Shown in pieces: positions 54,660 to 63,699 of a stretch of DNA of 64,000 bases. Location of the stretch: contig CACMPD010000002.1 of NCBI GenBank assembly GCA_902615425.1, forward strand, positions 62,001 through 126,000, in the 5' to 3' direction. Below the pieces are notes generated by a model that searched no databases, was not told the DNA's origin, and was given only the letters and a program-made list of their open reading frames with translations. Origin of the DNA: an uncultured Pelagibacteraceae bacterium (GTDB taxonomy: Bacteria > Pseudomonadota > Alphaproteobacteria > Pelagibacterales > Pelagibacteraceae). Every line of letters begins with the position of its first letter. Within the stretch, counting starts at the first letter, position 1. The translations under genes were made by a program, and so were the position numbers.

Positions 54660-56003
54660 TTAAATAATTATTTTTTTAACTTTGTTACTTAATTGTTTTG
54701 AAATCTCTTTATTTTTTGAGTTTCCAAAATTTATATATTTTGTTGATTTTATTATATCTTTATTTTTAACTACTCTCCATAAATCAACAATAATTTTTTT
54801 TGAAAAAATTTTATAATTAATATTTGTAAATGGCTGTACAATTATTATTACATCGCACATTTTAATTGCTTTAATATTGTTAGTGTGTTTGAATTTTTTA
54901 CTTTTAATTATTTTTTCTATGTCTTTACTTACTAAGGGATCATAGCCAATTATATTTTTTGCATGAGGCAAAATTGATTTTATTAAATTTATAGAGAAAG
55001 AATTTGTAATTAATGGAGTTCCAACTTTATACGCAAGTCCTAATATTCCTAATTTTAACTTTTTCTTTTTAAGCAGATTTTTTAACAAACTTTTTAAATA
55101 TTCTGAATGATGATTATTAAAAGTACCTATAGCATTTGGAATACTATCTTTTAAATTAATTTGATTAATTAGACTTGAAAGCGCAATGTTATCTCGAGGC
55201 CAACAAGGCCCTCCATATGGGGCAGCTGCTTTAAAAAATTTTTTCTTAAATCTAAAAGTTAGTGCGTTGGTTATATTATCAACATTTGTATCACCAATCT
55301 CGTTAGAAATTTGAGCTATCATATTTATAAAACTTAATCTCATAGTTTCGTATGTATTTGAAGCTAGTTTAGTAATTTCTGCTTCAGTTAGTGACATGCC
55401 TAGAATTTTAGAATTATTTATAATAATTGATTTATTAATATCTTTTATAGCTTTCAAACTTCTTTTAGAAGAATATCCAATTATAGAGAAAACTGGATTT
55501 GTTATTCCTTTTAGAATTTCACCTTGAGCAATAAAAGAGGGGTTATAACAAAAACCAAAGGATTTATTTATCCTTTTTTTTGTAATTTTTTCAATGTAGG
55601 GAATAATTTGAAGTAATGATGATCCTGGCACTACTGTACTTACAAGTGCAAATGTATGAAACTTTTTTTTTTTAATTAATTCTTCTTTAATGCTATCAAA
55701 AACTTGAAGAATATGTTTATTAGAAAAACCACCATAAATATTAGAATTCGTTGGAACAACTATAAATGTAGTGTCTGTTTTTTTTATTAGGTCTTTAGAA
55801 TCATCACAAAATATTAATTTTTTAAAATTTTGACTAATTATTCTTTTTATCCCTGGCTCATAGAATGGAAATTCTTTTTTTTTATATTTATTAATAAGAT
55901 TTTTATCTTTATCCGAAATAAAAACCGAAAATTTAGAATTTAATAGAGCCGCACATAAAGATATTCCAACTTTTCCAACACCAATTATTGAAGCTTTTTT
56001 CAT
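54660..56003 (-). CDS. UDP-glucose/GDP-mannose dehydrogenase family protein (second copy)
   Basis: 447 residues. SIIGVGKVGISL gives the NAD loop, and AEITKLASNTYETMR the middle domain. Catalytic Cys267 is in YGGPCWPRD, again not the usual GGSCFPKD. Same length and altered motif as the gene at 37130-38473, but otherwise clearly diverged, so this is not a recent duplicate. The C-terminus is Lys-rich. It overlaps the epimerase by 4 nt. Likely a nucleotide-sugar C6 or related oxidation; substrate unknown. Confidence 0.8.
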   Translation of the reverse strand: MKKASIIGVGKVGISLCAALLNSKFSVFISDKDKNLINKYKKKEFPFYEPGIKRIISQNFKKLIFCDDSKDLIKKTDTTFIVVPTNSNIYGGFSNKHILQVFDSIKEELIKKKKFHTFALVSTVVPGSSLLQIIPYIEKITKKRINKSFGFCYNPSFIAQGEILKGITNPVFSIIGYSSKRSLKAIKDINKSIIINNSKILGMSLTEAEITKLASNTYETMRLSFINMIAQISNEIGDTNVDNITNALTFRFKKKFFKAAAPYGGPCWPRDNIALSSLINQINLKDSIPNAIGTFNNHHSEYLKSLLKNLLKKKKLKLGILGLAYKVGTPLITNSFSINLIKSILPHAKNIIGYDPLVSKDIEKIIKSKKFKHTNNIKAIKMCDVIIIVQPFTNINYKIFSKKIIVDLWRVVKNKDIIKSTKYINFGNSKNKEISKQLSNKVKKIII

Positions 56004-56962
56004 TTTTCGTTTATTGCTGTGTGTTTTTTGGAATAAGAATCATAAAAATATCCATTTTTGACTGAATTATATACTTCAATAATTGCTGGATTTATTTTTC
56101 CATATTTCATTTTTCCAAACATTTTAATAAATTTTCTTCCTGAAACTTTATAATCTCTTATATCTGATGATACTTTCTTTTCTTTAAATTTAATTCTTTT
56201 TTTTAATACTTTTGAAACTCTTTCAATTAAATCACTTTTTTTTAAATTTTCTCCGACGATATTAAATATCTTATTTTTAGTTAGTCTTTTATTAGCTTTG
56301 ATTATTTTTTCTAAAGAAATAACTGCATCATCTATTGTTAAATATGGTCTCCATGATGATGGCGAGTATAAATCAATATTATGATTTAAGGCTATATTTC
56401 TACATATCTCGTTAATTAATAAATCAAACCTCATCCTTGGGCTTAAACCACATAGTGTTCCAAGTCTTAGAATTGTATAGTTTTTTTTATAATTTTTAAT
56501 TATGTATTTTTCTATTGAAACCTTTTGTTTTGCATAAATTGATAAAGGTTTTAATACTGAATCTTCATTTAAAAACTTATTTTTTGAATTAAGACCATAA
56601 TTACTACATGTACTTACATAAATTAAATGACTTAAGTTTTGATTATTTAGTGTTTTTACGATTTTTTTTATATCTAGATAGTTAGTTTTTTTTGATTGTG
56701 GAATATTTTTTTTGCAGGCTTCTTCTCCAACTATCCCAGCAAGATGAATGAATTTGTCAACTTTTTTTAATAATTTCTTTATTAAATCAATATCACCTAT
56801 ATCACCCTGAACAATTTCTAGATTTTTTTTATTTTTATAAAAAATACTTGGTAGTCCAAAATTCATTATATCTAAAGCAACAACTTTATAATTCTTTTTT
56901 AATAAATACAAAACAAGAGAAGAACCCAAATAACCAAATGCACCAGTTACTAATATTTTCAT
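56000..56962 (-). CDS. NAD-dependent epimerase/dehydratase (extended SDR)
   Basis: 320 residues. Cofactor loop VTGAFGYLGSSL, a VSTCSNYG catalytic Ser region, and YAKQK (Tyr and Lys of YxxxK). It belongs to the nucleotide-sugar SDR group; the absence of a GalE-like SSSATVYG motif leaves the reaction open. Operon of three minus-strand genes (epimerase, dehydrogenase, methyltransferase) at the right edge of the island. Confidence 0.82.
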   Translation of the reverse strand: MKILVTGAFGYLGSSLVLYLLKKNYKVVALDIMNFGLPSIFYKNKKNLEIVQGDIGDIDLIKKLLKKVDKFIHLAGIVGEEACKKNIPQSKKTNYLDIKKIVKTLNNQNLSHLIYVSTCSNYGLNSKNKFLNEDSVLKPLSIYAKQKVSIEKYIIKNYKKNYTILRLGTLCGLSPRMRFDLLINEICRNIALNHNIDLYSPSSWRPYLTIDDAVISLEKIIKANKRLTKNKIFNIVGENLKKSDLIERVSKVLKKRIKFKEKKVSSDIRDYKVSGRKFIKMFGKMKYGKINPAIIEVYNSVKNGYFYDSYSKKHTAINEK

Positions 56963-57305
56963 ATTTTTATTTTTTCTCTTATTGTTATATTCAATCTTTT
57001 TTAAAGTCTAATTAAGTCTGTACTAAAAAGTCCTTATATTTATCAAATAAAAAAGATGATTATTATGAGATATATTAGAAGAGAGCACAGCTTGCTTTTG
57101 TGTTGAAATTGGTAGACACAAAGGACTTAAAACAGTTTGAACTGAGTAATTTCAGGCCTCAAATATTCCAAGGTAATTTAAGATACCTCATAAAATCTAA
57201 TAAATTTAATTTAGCATTCAATTAATATTAGAGAATTAATCTTAACTAATTTTAGCAAATTTGCCCAGACTTGCACATGAAATGATAAATTTGTATATTT
57301 AGGTT
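56963..57305. other. 343-bp intergenic region at the island edge
   Basis: No convincing ORF. It holds a decayed 5' half of tRNA-Leu at 57094-57132 and, after it, an imperfect hairpin region at about 57136-57170 (TTTGA ... TCAAA with an inner CTGA/TCAG). A decamer CCAGACTTGC at 57265-57274 recurs at 62727-62736 near the intact tRNA. The ATG of the next gene is at 57306. I see no other gene. Confidence 0.6.
57094..57132 (+). pseudogene. Partial tRNA-Leu (5' half) remnant
   Basis: Bases 57094-57132 align with 62823-62861 of the intact tRNA-Leu(UAA): 35 of 39 identical, with the last 29 fully identical. It covers acceptor 5' strand, D-arm, and anticodon arm to the anticodon loop. The 3' half (variable arm, T-arm, acceptor 3' strand) is absent and the anticodon stem cannot pair. 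It looks like a partial tRNA copy from an old insertion or recombination at this locus. Confidence 0.8.
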
Positions 57306-58169
57306 ATGAGATTTATATTAGTACTAATTTTTTCAGCATTAATATCTTTTGCAGCAAATGCTATAAATATTGATCAAAAAAAAAAGGAGTTAAAAAAAAT
57401 TTATGAGGCAGGTGGCATATCAAAAGTAGAATATGAAAAAGCTATTGAGTTCTTAGAAAACGAAACTGAAAAAGTAAAAAAAGTTAAGAAAAAAACATTT
57501 TCTTTAAAAAATCAAAAGAAAAAAAAATCTAATTTTAATTTATTAAAAAAAGAAGATGATTTAGAGGAAATAACTTCGGAGAAAATTGAGGAATTAGGAC
57601 AACCAATAAAATTTAACGACACTTATTTTACTGAGGGAATGATAAAAAAATTTAAAGGATGTAATAATAGTTTTAAATGCAGAGGACAAAAAGCTGGAAG
57701 AGCTTTATACAAAACTTTTTCAGCAAGCAAAAGTTTTGGTCAAAAGAATCCTGGTAAAATGATTAAAGCCATGGCTATGTACGAAGTTTTCTATGCCCAA
57801 AAATTATGGTACGCAAGAAAATCCATTGAAAGATACAATGCAAATGATTATTCAAAAGGGAAAATACTTTATACCAAAAAAAAAGATGAAAAAGAAATAA
57901 GATCATTATTTGGGATAAATAAAGGCAGAAAAGGTATGCGAGAAGCTCTTGGTATGAATTTAGATACCCCAGCGAAAGAGGCGATTAAAAAATTTTGGTT
58001 GTTAGGTGAATTTTTAGATCTCGGTACTGGTGTTAAAAATGACAAATTAGACAAAGATTTAAAAGAAAGACAAGAATTATTAGAAGCTTATAAGCTACAA
58101 ATAGCTAATCTAAAAAAAAAACTTCAGGATGATATAGATGAGGAGAAAAATGAAGAGTCAGTTGAATAA
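57306..58169 (+). CDS. Secreted SHOCT-like hypothetical protein
   Basis: 287 residues. Signal peptide 1-19 with FAANA cleavage-type end. Next is a SHOCT-like helix pair (KKELKKIYEAGGISKVEYEKAIEFL... at about 26-50), a Lys-rich linker, and a helical region with two nearby Cys (CNNSFKCR). The C-terminal 40 residues form a coiled coil (KLQDDIDEEKNEE). The function is unknown. The gene overlaps the giant coiled-coil gene by 20 bp, so the two are probably one operon with partner products. Confidence 0.65.
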   Translation: MRFILVLIFSALISFAANAINIDQKKKELKKIYEAGGISKVEYEKAIEFLENETEKVKKVKKKTFSLKNQKKKKSNFNLLKKEDDLEEITSEKIEELGQPIKFNDTYFTEGMIKKFKGCNNSFKCRGQKAGRALYKTFSASKSFGQKNPGKMIKAMAMYEVFYAQKLWYARKSIERYNANDYSKGKILYTKKKDEKEIRSLFGINKGRKGMREALGMNLDTPAKEAIKKFWLLGEFLDLGTGVKNDKLDKDLKERQELLEAYKLQIANLKKKLQDDIDEEKNEESVE

Positions 58170-61100
58170 AATTTTAAAAATCATAATTATAATTTCATTA
58201 TTTTCTTTTTCTAAATCCTATTCAATTGAAAACGTGAGTGAGTTTACAGATGCAATTGATGAAGTAAGAGAAGAGTTTAACAATATTTCTGAAGCTTCAA
58301 CAGAACAATCAAAAATTATTGACGAAGCATTAAAAGAAATAGACAAAGCAACAGAATATGTTCAAGAAGCTATCGATAACAATAAGCCTGAAGACGCAAT
58401 AATAACTTTAGAGTTTATAGAAAAATCTTTAACTGATGTCGAGAGTATTATTCCACAAGAATTTGGATCTGACATGTCTAATATTGATACTTCTGTAATT
58501 GCCAAAGAGGATATGGATGTTGTTAATGAAGTAACTGCCCAAATGAAAACTGCTAAAGAAGAAAAATTAAAAGATTTCATGTCTGATTTGATTGATCTTA
58601 ATCAAAAAGGTATTGATACAATAACAATTTCCGAAAATTTAAATAGTCTTGGGATTGATACAATAGAATTAGATTTAAATTTAGATGAAAAAAAGAAAAT
58701 GGAAACATGGACCAAAGAGGAATGGGCAAATTCTTATAAAGGTTCTGTTTTAACATCAGATGGTTCTGAAGTAATTACTGATCAAGAGATAAATACTAAG
58801 GTAGGTGATTTAGAGCAAAAATTACAAGCCAATACTGCAGCAATATTAGACAAAAGATCTTCACTTACAGAATTACAAACAAAAATTGATCCTTTATCAG
58901 GACAAATCACAGAACTGAAAACACAAAAAACTAATCTCTTAGCCAAATATAATGAGGAGATTTTAAAACAATCTTCAACAATTTTATCTGATGAAGAAAT
59001 CAGTGAAAGTAAAAAGTTGGCAGATCAATTTAATAGTCAATTAAGTAATCTAACTGATCAAATAAAAACTGCAGAACAACAATCAAATTCACTTCAAGAG
59101 CAAGTACAAAGCTTAAATTTAGAATTAGCTAATGAAATTGCTAATAAAACACAACTACAAACTAATATTAATGAATTAAACAATCAACTTTCTGCAAATC
59201 AAAATATTTTATCTAAAAAAACATTAGAGCTTGATCAGCTTAAAAATACAAATTTAGATACAAAGATATCCTCTTTAAATGAAAAACTCCAGTCAGCTTC
59301 TCGTGAGAGAGATTTCATTCAAACAGATTTTGAAAGATCAATTGACTTAGAAGTGGATGCAATTGAAAGATATCACACAGCGTTAGGTAATATTGATAGT
59401 AAAAATTTTGATGATGAGGTGGAATTTTCAATTAGAGAAGTGGGTGTTATTATGGATGCTGATCCGAGAAAACATAGAGCGTTCGAGTTAGAAAAATATG
59501 CAACTTATGCAGGATTTTCTGATGATTATATCCAAAAAGGTATTAAAGCAATAAATAATGATGATTGGGGACGACAAAGAGAACTTTATAACGAAGTAGC
59601 AAAAAAACTTTCTAAAAATCCAGAATGGACTGTTGATATTCCATCCAACGCTGAACTAAATGTGATGATTGAAGAGGATAAAGCAATACAAGCTGCAGCT
59701 CTTGCTTCGATGCAGATTAATGAAATTAATTCAGCATGGGATAAAAAAATAAATGAACAAGTAAAAGATATCCAACCGTTAGCTGCTTTAAATCTATTAA
59801 CCATTAAATCAGCTGCTACCTGGGAAGGTATGAGAGAACATAGTTTTCTTGTTGAGGAAACAAATAAATTACTAGCAGGCCAAAATTTGGAAGCGAAGTT
59901 TGAAGCTTATGAAAAAGCCCAGCAAGCATATGATGAATACATGAATAAGGACTGGAGATCAGTTAATTGGCAGGGGTATAGTTTAAACAAAGCTTTAGAT
60001 CTTCAAACAAAAAAAAATGAGCTTTTTTTTGAAGCTAAGGATATTGAATGGGATGCAGAAAGACAAGCAAGAGAAAATCTTTATGCTGCTGTAGAGTCAG
60101 CTAAATCAAAATATAATGAAATTATTTCTCAAGAAAATCCTGAGCTTAAATCTGTTAAAGAAAAAGTTACAAAGATATTAAAAGATGTTCCAACTTTTGC
60201 AGATAGTGCAGAAAATCTTGCAGGACTTGATCCTGCTACTTTAAGAGCAAGATTAATTGATATAACATTAGGGAATAACAATGAATCAGAAGCATTAGAA
60301 GCAGCAAGAAATGCTATTGCAGAAATAGGTGAGGCACCTGTAAGTGAATACATGACAGGACCTTATTGGGAAATGACTAATGTTAAGGCTGCCGCAATAG
60401 TAAGATCAAAAAAATATGATTGGGTAGATGATTATGAATATATTAACGCATATTATGAAGAATCCTTAAATCTTAATTCATCACAAAGAGAATACGTTGA
60501 GGGTGAATTGAAAGGATTATTAGGCCAGAATAATATTAAATTACAAACACTTGAAAGTAAAATTTCTGATTTATCTAATGAGTTAAATTTAACTAAAGAG
60601 GAAAGTCAAAATTTAACAACTGAAATATCTCGTTTAGAAAATGAATTGTCTTCACTTAAAAATTCAGAAATTGAAATTCAAAACCAAATCAGTGATTTAT
60701 CAAATCAATTTAGTTCTAAAGAAAATTTAATTGTTGAAAAAACTCAAAACTTAGCTTCACTTCAAGAACAATTAAACCCCTTAAATGATAAAATGAATGA
60801 ACTTGAAGGTCAAAGAGCTGAATTAGATGCTAAACTCAATACTCAATTAGCTACTATTGCAAATCAAATTGAAAGTCAGGGTCAAGCAAATAATAAAGCA
60901 AATGCATTAAAGGCTCAATTTGAAAGTCAAATAGCACAATTAGATGGACAATTAAAAAATTATGAAAACCAAAGTCTTGAAATCAATAGTCAATTAGCTT
61001 CTCTTACAACTGAATTAAGTACTTTAGAAACTGAGACACCAGAAATAGCAAATCAAATTGAAAGTTTGAATCAGGATCTTGAAAACTTCATTAATATTAA

Positions 61101-62679
61101 AGCAGACTTAGCTATGGCTAGTGCAGAAAAATATAATATAGATATACATGAAAAAGTAGTAGATGCAGTAAAACCTTTGGAAAACAAATCTATAATTTCA
61201 ATTGAGGGCACTAATATCTTTAGAGTAGTAGAAAGTGATGAATTATTAGATAATAAAGGTAAATTTAAAATTCCAACTGGAACACTTACCTTAAAAGGTG
61301 AAGTTTATACAGCTGGTGCTGTTCAACCTGAAAAATTATTTTCTTTTGCAAAAATAAATAGCGATGAAGAAATAAATGGAAAAATACTTGAACTAGAAAA
61401 ACAATTTGAAGCTGGAACTTTATCAGAAGAGGAATTACGATCTCAAAGAAATAGTTTGAATGCAACAAGATCTAATATGAAAGTTGAATTTTCTGAAATA
61501 GCAGCTGAACAATTTGCAAGCACTGGTGCTTTAAAAGGGGGTGAGCAAGCATATACTGGAAGTACATTAGGATCATGGGTACTGGTTAATGCTATCACAG
61601 GTGAGCAAATGGCTAATCCATTAACAGGTCATTCAGGCTCAATTGTTTGTGAAGGATCAACCTGTGGTCAAGGAGGATCCTTGGCGAATCAAGCAGCCTC
61701 ATTCGGTGGTATGTATGTTCTTGAAAGTCTAGCGGACCAGAATGGAAATGTAGCTGGTAGATGTGCGGGGGGTGGATGTAAGTTTGATGTTGATACTTTA
61801 AGAGTGCTTGGTCCAAATAAAATCGAAGGAAATGTTTTCAATGAAAGAGGAGAGGGGTTATTTCAAGGGGCATTTACTTCATCTGAATTAAATGAAATTG
61901 AAAAATATGGAATGACATCTGGACAGAGACAGAAAGCAGTAGATTATGCTTTGAAAAATAATATTGAATTTAATGCTTCTGATTTTGTTGATCAAGATAG
62001 CTTAGAAACACAAGCTAAAGCAGTTGCGTATGCTGCAAAAACTAACACAGCAATATCAAAAATTAATAAAACTGCTGGTTCTTACGTCAAATTTAAAACC
62101 GATAATTTCACAAGAAAATTTTCGTCAACACTTACTTATACTGGTGAAACATTTTCTGGTTCATCAAGTGCTTCGCCAACTGCATCATTTAAAGTTGTAG
62201 ATGGACAAATAGTTAAAAAGACAGCTTCAGAAATAGCACAAGCACAAAGTGCTGCTCAAGAAGCAGCATCAGCAGCGCAAGAGGCAGCATCTGCTGCACA
62301 GGAAGCTACGCAAGTCGCTCAAGCTGCTGCTCAAGAAGCAGCGTCTGCTGCACAAGAAGCTGCTGAAGAAGTTGCCCAAGTTGCCTCAAGTGTAATAACT
62401 GGAAATGATGTTGAAGAACTATCTAAATTAGCTAATGATGCTTTGGGAGCATGGGTATTAGTTGATGCGGCGACAGGTAAACAAATGACAAACCCAATTA
62501 ATGGTTATAGCGGTTCATCTGTATGCACAGCTAGTGTTTGTGGCGCAGAGGGATCTTTTGGTAAAGAGGCAGCATCTTTTGGTGGAGTATATGTTTTAGA
62601 AAGATTAGCTGACCCTGAAACTGGAAATGTTGCAGGATCTTGTGCTGGTGGCGATTGCCAATTTGATTTGGGTAATTAA
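58150..62679 (+). CDS. Giant secreted coiled-coil protein with duplicated C-x4-C domain
   Basis: 1509 residues from the ATG at 58150, preferred over 58138 because AGGAG lies 5 nt upstream. Signal peptide 1-26 (LKIIIIISLFSFSKSYS). Two long coiled-coil regions (about 215-400 and 810-1010) have Gln/Glu/Leu heptads; between them is a helical region with YATYAGF and repeated EW. A domain at 1140-1214 recurs at 1432-1509: LG(S/A)WVLV(N/D)A.TG.QM.NP, two C-x4-C pairs, and ASFGG.YVLE.LAD. An Ala/Gln/Glu 7-residue repeat separates them. No known family; an envelope or surface structural protein is inferred. Confidence 0.7.
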   Translation: MKSQLNKILKIIIIISLFSFSKSYSIENVSEFTDAIDEVREEFNNISEASTEQSKIIDEALKEIDKATEYVQEAIDNNKPEDAIITLEFIEKSLTDVESIIPQEFGSDMSNIDTSVIAKEDMDVVNEVTAQMKTAKEEKLKDFMSDLIDLNQKGIDTITISENLNSLGIDTIELDLNLDEKKKMETWTKEEWANSYKGSVLTSDGSEVITDQEINTKVGDLEQKLQANTAAILDKRSSLTELQTKIDPLSGQITELKTQKTNLLAKYNEEILKQSSTILSDEEISESKKLADQFNSQLSNLTDQIKTAEQQSNSLQEQVQSLNLELANEIANKTQLQTNINELNNQLSANQNILSKKTLELDQLKNTNLDTKISSLNEKLQSASRERDFIQTDFERSIDLEVDAIERYHTALGNIDSKNFDDEVEFSIREVGVIMDADPRKHRAFELEKYATYAGFSDDYIQKGIKAINNDDWGRQRELYNEVAKKLSKNPEWTVDIPSNAELNVMIEEDKAIQAAALASMQINEINSAWDKKINEQVKDIQPLAALNLLTIKSAATWEGMREHSFLVEETNKLLAGQNLEAKFEAYEKAQQAYDEYMNKDWRSVNWQGYSLNKALDLQTKKNELFFEAKDIEWDAERQARENLYAAVESAKSKYNEIISQENPELKSVKEKVTKILKDVPTFADSAENLAGLDPATLRARLIDITLGNNNESEALEAARNAIAEIGEAPVSEYMTGPYWEMTNVKAAAIVRSKKYDWVDDYEYINAYYEESLNLNSSQREYVEGELKGLLGQNNIKLQTLESKISDLSNELNLTKEESQNLTTEISRLENELSSLKNSEIEIQNQISDLSNQFSSKENLIVEKTQNLASLQEQLNPLNDKMNELEGQRAELDAKLNTQLATIANQIESQGQANNKANALKAQFESQIAQLDGQLKNYENQSLEINSQLASLTTELSTLETETPEIANQIESLNQDLENFINIKADLAMASAEKYNIDIHEKVVDAVKPLENKSIISIEGTNIFRVVESDELLDNKGKFKIPTGTLTLKGEVYTAGAVQPEKLFSFAKINSDEEINGKILELEKQFEAGTLSEEELRSQRNSLNATRSNMKVEFSEIAAEQFASTGALKGGEQAYTGSTLGSWVLVNAITGEQMANPLTGHSGSIVCEGSTCGQGGSLANQAASFGGMYVLESLADQNGNVAGRCAGGGCKFDVDTLRVLGPNKIEGNVFNERGEGLFQGAFTSSELNEIEKYGMTSGQRQKAVDYALKNNIEFNASDFVDQDSLETQAKAVAYAAKTNTAISKINKTAGSYVKFKTDNFTRKFSSTLTYTGETFSGSSSASPTASFKVVDGQIVKKTASEIAQAQSAAQEAASAAQEAASAAQEATQVAQAAAQEAASAAQEAAEEVAQVASSVITGNDVEELSKLANDALGAWVLVDAATGKQMTNPINGYSGSSVCTASVCGAEGSFGKEAASFGGVYVLERLADPETGNVAGSCAGGDCQFDLGN
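62240..62382 (+). repeat. In-frame 21-bp-period Ala/Gln/Glu repeat within the giant coiled-coil gene
   Basis: Nucleotides code for tandem copies of A-A-Q-E-A-A-S with small variations, a seven-residue period suiting a coiled-coil helix. The DNA copies differ at third positions, so this is an old or selected protein repeat and not a recent DNA expansion. Confidence 0.75.
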
Positions 62680-62822
62680 ATCAAAAATTTAGAATTTTTA
62701 TTAAGGATAATATAGGTTAACTTGCACCAGACTTGCGCACAGGGAGATAAAATAAAAAAAATTTACTTATTCATCTTGTTCAATTATAAATATTGGCATA
62801 AACACTCATGAAACTCATTAAT

Positions 62823-62908
62823 GCCCTCGTGGTGAAATTGGTAGACACAAAGGACTTAAAATCCTTGCCGCTTGCGGAGTGCCAGTTCGAGTCTGGCCGA
62901 GGGCACCA
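62823..62908 (+). tRNA. tRNA-Leu (anticodon UAA)
   Basis: Acceptor stem GCCCTCG (62823-62829) pairs with CGAGGGC (62898-62904); discriminator A and encoded CCA at 62905-62908. Anticodon stem AAGGA/TCCTT encloses CTTAAAA with anticodon TAA. The long variable arm (GCCGCTTGCGGAGT region) fits a class II tRNA, and GTTCGAGTC is the T-loop. A partial copy lies at 57094. The nadK ATG is only 4 nt beyond the CCA. Confidence 0.97.
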
Positions 62909-62912
62909 GTAA

Positions 62913-63683
62913 ATGGACAGAGTTCAAATCATTTCAGATAAAAATCAAAGATCTTTAAAAATAAAATCAGAAATCCAAAAAAAGATTAATGAAAATAAAG
63001 TTAAAAGATCGAACATTACAATCGTTATTGGTGGAGATGGTTTCATGCTACAAACACTTAAAAAGAATAGAAAATCAAAAAAATTTTTTTATGGAGTAAA
63101 TTCTGGAAATTATGGATTTTTGATGAATAAATTCTCATCTAAAAATATAATAGGCAATTTACATAAAGCTAAAATGATTACTATTTCCCCTTTAGAGATG
63201 TCTGTTAAAAATAATAAAAATCAAACAAGAAAACATATTGCTATAAATGAAGTTTCAATTTTAAGACAAAGTAGACAAGCTGCTTCTTTATCAATTAATC
63301 ATGGCTCCAAACAAGTTATAAAAAAATTAGTTTCTGATGGAGTTCTTGTTTCAACACCAGCTGGAAGCACTGCATATAATCTTTCAGTTCACGGGCCAAT
63401 TTTAAGTTTGAACTCAAAAAAACTATCTATTTCACCCATAAGTGCTTTTAGGCCTAGAAGATGGAAGGGAAAAATTGTAAGTGATAGGTCAAAAATAATG
63501 ATTAAAAATTTAAATCCTAAAAAAAGACCTATCAGTGCTGTTGCAGACAACATTGAAATAAGAAATGCTAAAAATGTAATAGTAAAAACAAATCAAAAGA
63601 TAAAATTTAATCTTTTATATGATAAAAATAAAAGTCTTCAGAAAAAGATAAAATTAGAACAATTACGTAAAGAAACCTCATAA
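62913..63683 (+). CDS. nadK: NAD kinase
   Basis: 256 residues. GGDG at 40-43 in VIGGDGFMLQTL, NSGNYGFLMN, and the NE motif IAINEVSI are typical; the STPAGSTAYNLS stretch binds ATP/NAD. It phosphorylates NAD to NADP. The N-terminus aligns well with other alphaproteobacterial enzymes, so ATG 62913 is a genuine start even though it lies 4 nt after the tRNA-Leu 3' end. The only Shine-Dalgarno-like run (GAGGG, 62899-62903) is inside the tRNA acceptor stem. Confidence 0.93.
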   Translation: MDRVQIISDKNQRSLKIKSEIQKKINENKVKRSNITIVIGGDGFMLQTLKKNRKSKKFFYGVNSGNYGFLMNKFSSKNIIGNLHKAKMITISPLEMSVKNNKNQTRKHIAINEVSILRQSRQAASLSINHGSKQVIKKLVSDGVLVSTPAGSTAYNLSVHGPILSLNSKKLSISPISAFRPRRWKGKIVSDRSKIMIKNLNPKKRPISAVADNIEIRNAKNVIVKTNQKIKFNLLYDKNKSLQKKIKLEQLRKETS

Positions 63684-63699
63684 TCCAAAGTAAAATTTT

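Noticed and set aside
57094-57180. A second functional tRNA-Leu
   Set aside because: The anticodon stem cannot pair (AAGGA against CAGTT), there is no T-loop, and the acceptor 3' strand is missing. Treated as a partial copy.
61613-61816. 67-codon minus-strand frame inside the giant gene
   Set aside because: His/Gln/Leu-rich shadow of the C-x4-C domain coding strand, no support.
62240-62382. Short regular repeats that might be a CRISPR array
   Set aside because: Period is 21 bp, copies are in frame and vary at third positions, and they encode A-A-Q-E-A-A-S; there are no spacers or cas genes.
57265-62736. CCAGACTTGC decamers as integrase attachment sites
   Set aside because: Only 10 bases match and their order relative to the two tRNA copies is reversed (after the partial copy, before the intact one), so they are not simple direct repeats of one att site. 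Mentioned only as a weak hint.
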